Origin: an uncultured Fretibacterium sp.
GTDB taxonomy: Bacteria > Synergistota > Synergistia > Synergistales > Aminobacteriaceae
DNA length: 13,714 nucleotides
Reading direction: 5' to 3'
NCBI GenBank assembly: GCA_937892105.1
Contig: CALAUZ010000203.1
Coordinates: forward strand, 1-13,714
A model generated the notes under the pieces. It did no database searches and had not been told where the DNA came from. It was given only the letters and a program-made list of their open reading frames with translations. Shown piece by piece: positions 1 through 9,767 of this stretch (within the stretch, counting starts at the first letter, position 1; every line of letters begins with the position of its first letter). The position numbers and the translations under genes were made by a program.

Positions 1-4165
<4,165 letters not shown>

Positions 4166-4212
4166 TTTATACCTCCCCTGATGGTCTGGCTTTGCTTTTG
4201 GTGCAATGAGGC

Positions 4213-4241
4213 ATGATAACAAAAGGGTATAATCATGTCAA
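4213..4241 (-). promoter_or_regulatory. Strong sigma-70-type promoter of rpoB-rpoC
   Basis: On the minus strand a perfect TTGACA (4241-4236) is followed after 17 bases by TATCAT (4218-4213), with TG one base before the -10, making an extended -10. The predicted start near 4206 gives a leader of about 40 bases before the rpoB ATG at 4165. It lies between tRNA-Leu and rpoB, so rpoBC can be transcribed independently of anything upstream. Confidence 0.85.
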
Positions 4242-4284
4242 GTTCAAACACGATTACACCCCGCAAATTTTCTGTCTTTATTAC

Positions 4285-4371
4285 TGGTGCCCGAGAGAGG
4301 ACTCGAACCTCCACGAAGCTGCCCCCACTAGAACCTGAATCTAGCGCGTCTACCAATTCCGCCACCCGGGC
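4285..4371 (-). tRNA. tRNA-Leu (anticodon CAG)
   Basis: An 87-base type II tRNA with encoded CCA. The acceptor stem GCCCGGG pairs with CTCGGGC (one G·U), followed by discriminator A and CCA. The D arm TGGCGGAATTGGTAGACGC is the standard bacterial leucine form. The anticodon stem CTAGA/TCTAG encloses loop TTCAGGT, giving anticodon CAG, which reads CUG. A long variable arm and a T arm with GGTTCGAGTCC follow. It is transcribed in the same direction as rpoB, from its own promoter. Confidence 0.97.
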
Positions 4372-4372
4372 A

Positions 4373-4392
4373 GTTGATACTCTTTTATCAAC
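4373..4392 (-). repeat. Perfect inverted repeat in the tRNA-Leu 5' leader
   Basis: The 7-base arms gttgata (4373-4379) and tatcaac (4386-4392) enclose a six-base loop ctcttt. The structure would fold in the tRNA precursor directly before the mature 5' end, at the RNase P cleavage site. It could be a processing feature or a DNA operator just downstream of the promoter; the sequence alone does not decide. Confidence 0.6.
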
Positions 4393-4400
4393 GCGGAATT

Positions 4401-4428
4401 ATTTTATCAGCGTATGAATTTTTTGCAA
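4401..4428 (-). promoter_or_regulatory. Promoter of tRNA-Leu
   Basis: On the minus strand TTGCAA (4428-4423), a 16-base spacer and TAAAAT (4406-4401) form a sigma-70-like promoter ending 29 bases upstream of the mature tRNA 5' end. It lies in the gap after the methyltransferase stop codon, so the tRNA need not depend on read-through from that gene. Confidence 0.65.
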
Positions 4429-4440
4429 CCCCAAAAATTT

Positions 4441-5202
4441 TCAAGCCTTCTTACGCACAACGACAGCTCCAGGAATAAATATACACATGTCCATCTCCCG
4501 CTCTATCTTCTGGATATGTTCCGGAAGGTGGCCAAAGTGATATGAGTTTTCTTCCGGCTGACGGTCTGCTGCCCAACGCAGAATACTGCTTCTGTCCTGC
4601 ATGTATTCAAAGAACGGCTGAGCGTCCAGAACTTTTGGGGGACACTCAGGGCATGAACCCAAAGTTCCGCATTCGAGGTCCTCAATCACATAGAAGCCTC
4701 CGGGTTCCACCATGTCCCAGAAAAGCTCAAACGTCCTGCGCTGGTCTCCCCATGCGTGAGAAGCATCGTCCAGAATGATGAATGCCCCGCCTGTTTTTGC
4801 GTTTAACGTGTTGTAAGTCTCTTGCGATGTCGCATCGCCTATGACGATGTGAACGCGTCCCTTCTCATGCTGTTTCGCGCTTTCGTCAATGTCAATACCG
4901 TAAATTTCAGCATTGGGAAAATATTGCTCCCACATTCTCAGAGAGTTTCCGGCAAGGCAGCCAAACTCAATCATCGAAAATGTATCCGCCCTGAATGACT
5001 GGAAGAGAAAGCCGTAATGCCTCAAGTAGTCGTGCGTAACATACAGTTTACTATCCCTCACTATGAACGGAGCTTTGTCTGTGCCGTGAACGAAACCCTG
5101 TTTTTCGAGAATAGTCGTTTCGTCATTTAGTATCCGTTCGACATCTGCCTTCACACTTCTGAGAAAGGGGCGCGCCATGTACCTTATCAAATTTCTCCAC
5201 AT
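4441..5202 (-). CDS. Class I SAM-dependent methyltransferase, macrocin/mycinamicin O-methyltransferase-like
   Basis: 253 residues. The central part is a Rossmann methyltransferase of the family that includes MycE/TylE sugar O-methyltransferases: SAM-binding IEFGCLAGNS at 78-87, acidic strand-2 end GIDID at 102-106, GDATS at 122-126, LDDASHAW at 144-151 and PGGFYVIEDL at 167-176. By analogy with MycE, D146, E174 and D175 would bind the metal and H149 would be the catalytic base. There is no signal peptide, so it is probably cytosolic and acts on a sugar or small molecule; the substrate cannot be read from sequence. The ATG at 5202 has AGGAGG ten bases upstream. No glycosyltransferase or polysaccharide gene lies nearby. 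The region after residue 177 contains an unusual short CPECPPK segment. Family assignment is good; substrate unknown. Confidence 0.8.
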   Translation of the reverse strand: MWRNLIRYMARPFLRSVKADVERILNDETTILEKQGFVHGTDKAPFIVRDSKLYVTHDYLRHYGFLFQSFRADTFSMIEFGCLAGNSLRMWEQYFPNAEIYGIDIDESAKQHEKGRVHIVIGDATSQETYNTLNAKTGGAFIILDDASHAWGDQRRTFELFWDMVEPGGFYVIEDLECGTLGSCPECPPKVLDAQPFFEYMQDRSSILRWAADRQPEENSYHFGHLPEHIQKIEREMDMCIFIPGAVVVRKKA

Positions 5203-5231
5203 ATCTGCAATACCTCCTGTCTGAATTTAGT

Positions 5232-5237
5232 ATTATA
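5232..5237 (-). promoter_or_regulatory. Possible -10 element for the methyltransferase
   Basis: A perfect TATAAT on the minus strand lies 30 bases before the methyltransferase ATG. The -35 position 17 bases upstream reads CTGCAT, which is poor, so the assignment rests on the -10 and location. It sits back to back with the rightward -10 at 5263-5268. Confidence 0.4.
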
Positions 5238-5262
5238 AGTCTTGTACCTGCCACATGCAGTG

Positions 5263-5268
5263 TATAAT
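5263..5268 (+). promoter_or_regulatory. Possible -10 element for the small exported protein
   Basis: A perfect TATAAT on the plus strand lies 30 bases before the TTG start at 5298. TTGTAC at 5242-5247 is a candidate -35 with a short 15-base spacer. The two divergent promoters in this 95-base gap would partly overlap. Confidence 0.45.
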
Positions 5269-5297
5269 TCCGAGTATATTAAATAGGGAGTGATTTA

Positions 5298-5744
5298 TTG
5301 GCCATGAAACTTAAAATTATTGCTCTCCTCGCGGTAATGCTCCTTCCCGTCTGCTCATACGCCGCAGATGTAGCGTCAATAGAGCGTGAAGGAATGATTA
5401 TGCGGGTTGAGCTGAACAGGCTGGGTACATCAGGAGACCCTTTCGAGCGCGAAGCTATACTCCGAAAAATTGTGGACAGGTGCAAGGGTACTGAGGAAGG
5501 CGAGGCGGCATATTGGGACTTGGCGGATCTCTACCTTGACGGCTTCCCGGAGGAAATGAGGCAGGAGGCCAGAGAAATGTTGGAGCTGTGTCTGAGGAAT
5601 TACCCCAATTCGCGGCGGGCATCTATGGTGAAATGCAGGCTGGCGGAACTTTATGACGCTGGAAATTCAAGGCGGGCGGAACTCGTTAAACAACTGAAGA
5701 ATGATAACTCTCTACCCAATGTCCTGAAATCATCATTAAACTAG
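5298..5744 (+). CDS. Small exported helical-repeat (TPR-like) protein
   Basis: 148 residues from the TTG at 5298, or 146 from ATG at 5304. GGGAG at 5286-5290 is seven bases from the TTG and thirteen from the ATG, so the TTG start is preferred. The N-terminus is a classic signal peptide: MKLK, hydrophobic core IIALLAVMLL, and a probable signal peptidase I site after CSYA. The mature part is strongly helical, with alternating small and aromatic residues as in tetratricopeptide repeats: EAAYWDLADLYLDG, then ARE..LELCLRNYPNS and KCRLAELYDAG. This resembles the short TPR scaffolds of the periplasm, but I cannot assign a named family. It precedes the CTERM surface protein in the same direction, yet that gene has its own strong promoter. 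A periplasmic binding or assembly role is inference. Confidence 0.75.
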   Translation: MAMKLKIIALLAVMLLPVCSYAADVASIEREGMIMRVELNRLGTSGDPFEREAILRKIVDRCKGTEEGEAAYWDLADLYLDGFPEEMRQEAREMLELCLRNYPNSRRASMVKCRLAELYDAGNSRRAELVKQLKNDNSLPNVLKSSLN

Positions 5745-5808
5745 AATGTATGATTTTTTTCTGCGTAATAATACCGTTCAACAGACATGAAATTTTTTCG
5801 CGGATTTA

Positions 5809-5836
5809 TTGACAACGAACCAACACGGTGTAAAAT
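5809..5836 (+). promoter_or_regulatory. Strong promoter of the Synerg-CTERM surface protein
   Basis: TTGACA (5809-5814), a 16-base spacer and TAAAAT (5831-5836) form a near-consensus promoter. The predicted start near 5843 leaves an AT-rich leader of about 70 bases before the ATG at 5913. The position of this promoter also rules out the longer in-frame start at 5787. Confidence 0.75.
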
Positions 5837-5912
5837 GTGCAGTGTAGTTCTGCGTGTATTACTTAGATTTGTACCAAATATTTTATTATTCCGAAAGGAG
5901 TGCTTTAGTTTC

Positions 5913-7262
5913 ATGAAGAAGTTATTTGCGTTAATGTTAGTAGTTGCAATGCTCTCAGTTGCGGGCAGCGCAATGGCGGTTACGGTTGAGGCGGACTCCA
6001 CTGACGTTACAATCGGGGACGACAACACAGCTACAGTAACACTCACAGTAACACCTGAGCATAATGGCTCGTTGTCCTTCGATAAGTCAGGAACAGCGGC
6101 TGACTGGACAGAAGTACCCGAGCTGACCTCAGGCGACAATACTGTGACAATCACTCCAACCGAATCAGTTGATGCAGATTCCTACGAAGTTACAATCACA
6201 GTTGGTGAGACATACGTGGACGAGGATCAGGCAGGCCATCCCTTAGTAACTGTTACTAATTCGGTAACTATTAACATCACCCTGCCGGGCGGTGCTGAAG
6301 ACGGTACAGGTACAGGTACAGGTACAGGCGGTGAAGGCGGCACAGAGAGTGAAGATGTACCAGCTGGTCATGTAACGCAGGATACGCCGGTAACTGATGT
6401 GAAGGTAATAAGTGTTGCTAAATCCGTTAAAGCTACATTCGCTACCATTATCATTATCCCTGCACAGGTAAGTAGCAGGCTTGCTGACACCTCCTATGTC
6501 GAGCAGTTAGCTAGTACGTTGGCTGCTCTTCTGGGACGTACACTTGCAAACGCTGGGGTAATGCAGAGCTCCAACATTTCACAGGCTACCACTACCAACT
6601 ATACAGTTGGCGATGATGAAGGCAACCTTCAGAGAGCGGCAGCAAGACTGAAGATGAAGAGCGGCGGAAATACAAAGAGAGCAATCGGAGTTGTACAGCC
6701 CTTTAAGGCTGCGGCTTCAGGAATTCAGCCCTTCGACCTTCCTACGTTTGACAGCGCATTCTGGGGAATGACCCCCGGAATTGACATGGGTGGTAGTGGC
6801 TTGGGAGGTGGATTTGCGGCAGCAGATGCAACAGGCGGCAATGAGGTTGTGTTCCTGAACAGCGCGGGCAACTCCACAGATGTCATTCCAGACAGCAGTG
6901 ATGCAAACGTAGAGGCAGGAAAGCTTACAGCACTCGCGTATGTTGAGGAAGGCCAGACCTACGAGCCAATCGTAACGACGGATGTAAGTGAGGCCTCCGC
7001 AGATGCTTTCGATAATGCTACAGGTACGACTACTGTTGAGAGTGTAACACTCAAGGCTGACTCCCCAGACACAGGTACAGGTACAGGCACAGGTACAGGT
7101 ACAGGTACAGGCACAGGTACAGGTACAGGCACAGGCACAGGCACAAATAGTGTCGATCAGCCTGGCCATATCGGCAGTTCAGGCGGCGGATGCTCAACAG
7201 GCGGTCTTGCGGTTCTCGCAATGGCAGTACTCGGCAGCTTCGTCCTTACGCGCAAGAAGTAG
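5913..7262 (+). CDS. Secreted Synerg-CTERM surface protein with Ig-like domain and Thr-Gly linkers
   Basis: 449 residues. The signal peptide MKKLFALMLVVAMLSVAGSAMA is probably cut after A22. Residues 23 to about 125 are beta-rich, Thr/Val/Asp-laden and patterned like a bacterial Ig-like domain (TATVTLTVTPEH, TVTITPT, DSYEVTITVG). A short Thr-Gly linker (132-139) leads to a mixed central region of unknown fold (about 140-386), then a long Thr-Gly linker (387-410). The end has GGGCSTG with C427, a hydrophobic segment, and terminal RKK, matching the Synerg-CTERM type of sorting signal, in which a Cys-containing motif before a membrane helix is thought to be processed. ATG 5913 is chosen because the signal peptide starts there and AAAGGAG lies upstream (12-base gap). 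It is a monocistronic unit with its own promoter and terminator, so it may be abundant. Function unknown. Confidence 0.88.
   Translation: MKKLFALMLVVAMLSVAGSAMAVTVEADSTDVTIGDDNTATVTLTVTPEHNGSLSFDKSGTAADWTEVPELTSGDNTVTITPTESVDADSYEVTITVGETYVDEDQAGHPLVTVTNSVTINITLPGGAEDGTGTGTGTGGEGGTESEDVPAGHVTQDTPVTDVKVISVAKSVKATFATIIIIPAQVSSRLADTSYVEQLASTLAALLGRTLANAGVMQSSNISQATTTNYTVGDDEGNLQRAAARLKMKSGGNTKRAIGVVQPFKAAASGIQPFDLPTFDSAFWGMTPGIDMGGSGLGGGFAAADATGGNEVVFLNSAGNSTDVIPDSSDANVEAGKLTALAYVEEGQTYEPIVTTDVSEASADAFDNATGTTTVESVTLKADSPDTGTGTGTGTGTGTGTGTGTGTGTGTNSVDQPGHIGSSGGGCSTGGLAVLAMAVLGSFVLTRKK
6306..6329 (+). repeat. Short ACAGGY hexanucleotide repeat (4 copies)
   Basis: Four tandem ACAGGT/ACAGGC units encode four Thr-Gly pairs, forming the linker between the Ig-like domain and the central region of the CTERM protein. 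Confidence 0.9.
7071..7142 (+). repeat. Long ACAGGY hexanucleotide microsatellite (12 copies)
   Basis: Twelve tandem ACAGGT/ACAGGC units encode twelve Thr-Gly pairs just before the C-terminal sorting signal. Units differ only at the third position of the Gly codon. A unit of six means that gain or loss of copies keeps the reading frame and changes only linker length. Confidence 0.95.
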
Positions 7263-7305
7263 TAGTACAACGCAGATACATACTACACACAAGCAGTAAT
7301 TACAG

Positions 7306-7343
7306 CGTCCTTCCTGTTCGAGAGTGAACGGGGAGGGCGTTTT
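7306..7343 (+). terminator. Rho-independent terminator after the surface protein gene
   Basis: A 14-bp stem (arms 7306-7319 and 7326-7339, with three G·U pairs) has a six-base loop and is followed directly by TTTT. It lies 43 bases after the stop codon and separates this unit from the sugar kinase gene. Confidence 0.9.
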
Positions 7344-7379
7344 ACTATGGGCGTATAATTATTGAGGGAGGTTTGATTG

Positions 7380-8852
7380 ATGAAACATTATATATGCTTC
7401 GACGCTGGCACTCAGAGCGTTAAAGTTGCGGTGTATGATGAGGCTGGAACGCAGGCTGCCGTTGACGTTAATCCAACAACGCTGTATTACCCTGAGACAG
7501 GCTGGGTTGAGATGAATGTACATGAGTATTTCGAGCTGGCACTGAAGGGCATGAAGAAGTGCGCGGAAATCATGAGGGAGAAGGGCATTGACACCTCTAC
7601 AGTCCGGGCAGTCATGGGGGACGGAATAATCTGCGGGATTGCCGGAGTTGACGAGACGGGACAGGCCGTTACACCTTACATCAACTATCTGGATTCCAGA
7701 ACGCAGGAGGACGCTGACAGACTTTCGGCACTCAATCTCGACATATGGGCGCGTGAGACTGGCAACCCTGAGCCTTTGTGCCTGTTCCCAGCATTACACG
7801 CGAGATGGCTCCTCAAGAACCCGCCTAATGCAGGGAAAATCCGCAAGTTCATGCACAATGCGCCGTATATCCTCATGCACCTTGCAGGACTGAAAGCTGA
7901 TGACGCGTTCATCGACTGGGGAGCAATGTCAGGCTGGGGACTGGGCTATGACGTTGCGCGGAAAGAATGGTCTGATGAACAGCTAGGCATTCTCGAAATC
8001 AACAGGGACTTTATGCCGCGAATAGTGAAGCCTTGGGACATCGTTGGGGGATTGTCGCGTGAATGTGCTGAATACACAGGTTTTCCCGAAGGAACGCCGG
8101 TTTGCGCAGGTGCAGGGGACACTATGCAATCGCTGCTTGCCTGCGGGGTTCATGAGCCTGGCCACGCTGTCGATGTCGCTGGAACATGCTCGATGTTCTG
8201 CATTTCAACGGGCGGAATTGTTCCCGATCTCAGCAAAAAGGGCAACGGCTTAATCTTCAACAGCGGTACATTGCCGGACACATATTTCTACTGGGGGTTC
8301 GTAAGGACTGGCGGGCTTGCACTGCGATGGTTCAGGGATAACGTGTGCAATCATGCCGGCGACGACAAATATTATGCGTATCTCAGTGAAGGTACTGGGA
8401 AATTGAAGCATGGCTCTGAAGGTGTAAGGTTTCTCCCATGGCTGACGGGAGGGCCTGAAGGTTTCCGCGAAGTTCACGGCTGCTTCATCAACATGGGCAT
8501 GAACACTGACCAGTTTGTATTGTGGCGTGCTGTGCTTGAGGCCATTGCGGGCGAATACTCGGAGATTGCGGAACGCTGCAGGAAGGCGGGAACTCCTGTT
8601 GACAGGGTGATAATCACTGAGGGCGGCAGCAGAGATCCTTTGTGGAACCAGATTAAGGCCGACATGATTGGGGCTGAGACTTTGACGCTGAAGACCGGCG
8701 GTGCGCTGGCCACGAATGCTGTTACGGGTGCTTATGCTGTGGGTGATGTTGCGGACATGGCCGCGAGACTTCATGAGGGTCTGAATGAGACTGGGAAATA
8801 TACTCCTGGTGAGAGACTGACGCTTCCTGATATACCGTTCAGATTGAATTAG
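7380..8852 (+). CDS. FGGY-family carbohydrate kinase (xylulokinase-like)
   Basis: 490 residues, the usual size for the FGGY family, which phosphorylates sugars such as xylulose, glycerol, gluconate or ribulose with ATP. The N-terminal phosphate-binding strand is ICFDAGTQSVKVAVYDEAG, with a typical GWVEMN segment. The catalytic base is probably D247 in CAGAGDTMQS. The C-terminal ATPase half has FINMGMNTDQFVLWRAVLEAIAGE, the degenerate FGGY signature with Asn where Gly is usual, and EGGSRDPLWNQIKADMIG, the ATP-binding loop. ATG 7380 is preferred over TTG 7377 because GGGAGG ends eight bases before it. A TATAAT at 7354-7359 could be its -10, but the -35 position falls in the preceding terminator and is poor. 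No transporter, isomerase or regulator for a sugar is adjacent, so the substrate is open; xylulokinase is only the nearest general label. Confidence 0.88.
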   Translation: MKHYICFDAGTQSVKVAVYDEAGTQAAVDVNPTTLYYPETGWVEMNVHEYFELALKGMKKCAEIMREKGIDTSTVRAVMGDGIICGIAGVDETGQAVTPYINYLDSRTQEDADRLSALNLDIWARETGNPEPLCLFPALHARWLLKNPPNAGKIRKFMHNAPYILMHLAGLKADDAFIDWGAMSGWGLGYDVARKEWSDEQLGILEINRDFMPRIVKPWDIVGGLSRECAEYTGFPEGTPVCAGAGDTMQSLLACGVHEPGHAVDVAGTCSMFCISTGGIVPDLSKKGNGLIFNSGTLPDTYFYWGFVRTGGLALRWFRDNVCNHAGDDKYYAYLSEGTGKLKHGSEGVRFLPWLTGGPEGFREVHGCFINMGMNTDQFVLWRAVLEAIAGEYSEIAERCRKAGTPVDRVIITEGGSRDPLWNQIKADMIGAETLTLKTGGALATNAVTGAYAVGDVADMAARLHEGLNETGKYTPGERLTLPDIPFRLN

Positions 8853-8859
8853 CAATACG

Positions 8860-8893
8860 AAAACGCCTCCTCATGCATTGAACACGGGGAGGC
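8860..8893 (-). terminator. Terminator for the leftward response-regulator unit
   Basis: Eight-bp stem GCCTCCCC/GAGGAGGC (8893-8886 with 8872-8865, one G·U) and a 13-base loop, followed on the minus strand by G and TTTT (8863-8860). It is oriented to stop transcripts arriving from the LytTR regulator gene before they enter the kinase gene. No U-tract follows it on the plus strand. Confidence 0.65.
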
Positions 8894-8924
8894 TAAAGTA
8901 CATAATCCCTCAGTCTCAATGCAT
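8873..8924. repeat. 9-bp inverted repeat interlocking with the terminator loop
   Basis: ATGCATTGA at 8873-8881 is perfectly complementary to TCAATGCAT at 8916-8924. The first arm lies inside the terminator's loop, so in the leftward transcript the two structures would either compete or form a pseudoknot. Confidence 0.6.
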
Positions 8925-9003
8925 ACGATGAAGAATTATATCAACCGAGAAGATATTATATTTAAAGCACTTGAAAATTCATGTTAAATGCCTGCTCATA
9001 GCC

Positions 9004-9738
9004 TCAATTTTCACGTCTCATACGCGATATCAGGTATTGCGAAAACGTATCACGTATTTTTGCCCTGCCGCGTGTCCTTATGGGATATAGCTGGCCTTCC
9101 TTCATTATGAAAGTGTTGTTGTCAATGGCCGAAATCCTCTCCATATTCAACATTACACCCCTGCTGCATACAAGGAAGCGCGCATCTTCCGCAAGAAGCT
9201 CCTCAATCTCCGAAAATTTCATCATCGCAGTTATACATTCGCCGTCTGTCATATGTATCTCAATATTATGCCTGTTTGCAACTGCCGAACTTATACAGCC
9301 TATTTTTACTTTGCGCTCTGAACGCGGAAGTTTGAGGGTTATTTCACGTTCCTGTGATGATATTACGCTGACTGCCTCAGTGAGAAGTGCGCTAACGTCT
9401 TTCTGTCTGTACGGTTTCAGTATGTAGTCGAAAGTGTGAATGGGAAAAGCGTCAAATATATATTCCCTTGATGTTGTCATAAATACAATTAGAAGGTTCA
9501 TGTCAAGTTCGCGGAGTTTCTTTGCCGTCTCAATACCGCTGAGGCCGTCCATTAGTATATCCATGAGGACGATGTTATACTTTTCCGGCATGAAGTCCCG
9601 TATTATGTCCTCTCCGCGTGAATATCGCATGAGCATTCCAAAGTTGTCAGCGTTCACTCCCCCCCAGTTCCGAATGAACGCCGAAAGCCTCGCATTCTCC
9701 GCAGGATCATCTTCAAGAACAGCTATGTTAAGACGCAA
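9004..9738 (-). CDS. LytTR-family response regulator (LytR/AlgR/AgrA type)
   Basis: 244 residues. An N-terminal receiver domain (about 1-125) has the acidic pocket E9, D10, D11, phospho-acceptor D60 in YNIVLMDILMDG, the switch Thr region MTTS at 87-90 and conserved K108 in DYILKPY. A C-terminal LytTR DNA-binding domain (about 135-240) has FLVCSRGVMLNMERISAI and LYPIRTRGRAK. It would act in the cytoplasm as a transcription factor controlled by phosphorylation. The TTG at 9738 is the start: an in-frame TGA lies three codons upstream, and an AAGG-containing ribosome binding site precedes it. The gene lies 29 bases after the aspartokinase homologue on the same strand, so it is probably co-transcribed with it. 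No histidine kinase is encoded in the window, so its sensor is elsewhere or it is an orphan. Confidence 0.93.
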   Translation of the reverse strand: MRLNIAVLEDDPAENARLSAFIRNWGGVNADNFGMLMRYSRGEDIIRDFMPEKYNIVLMDILMDGLSGIETAKKLRELDMNLLIVFMTTSREYIFDAFPIHTFDYILKPYRQKDVSALLTEAVSVISSQEREITLKLPRSERKVKIGCISSAVANRHNIEIHMTDGECITAMMKFSEIEELLAEDARFLVCSRGVMLNMERISAIDNNTFIMKEGQLYPIRTRGRAKIRDTFSQYLISRMRREN

Positions 9739-9767
9739 ATCCCTTCACCTTACTTGCCTCTTTAATT

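Noticed and set aside
4166..4222. 19-residue extension of RpoB from ATG 4222
   Set aside because: It begins upstream of the predicted transcription start, and the conserved N-terminus with GGGGAGG is at 4165.
5787..5912. 42-residue N-terminal extension of the surface protein from ATG 5787
   Set aside because: The predicted promoter lies inside it, it would bury the signal peptide, and the ribosome binding site belongs to ATG 5913.
6717..7169. Minus-strand open frame of 150 residues rich in Cys-Thr/Cys-Ala repeats, and the Pro-Val repeat frame at 6959-7144
   Set aside because: Both are antisense readings of the Thr-Gly microsatellite and surrounding surface-protein gene; no ribosome binding site or conserved motif supports them.
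7331..7359. Promoter for the FGGY kinase using TATAAT at 7354-7359
   Set aside because: The -35 position (GGGAGG) lies within the terminator stem and does not resemble TTGACA; kept only as a note in the gene entry.
8250..8855. Minus-strand open frame of 201 residues opposite the sugar kinase
   Set aside because: It is fully antisense to a clear FGGY kinase with intact motifs, and has no convincing start signals.
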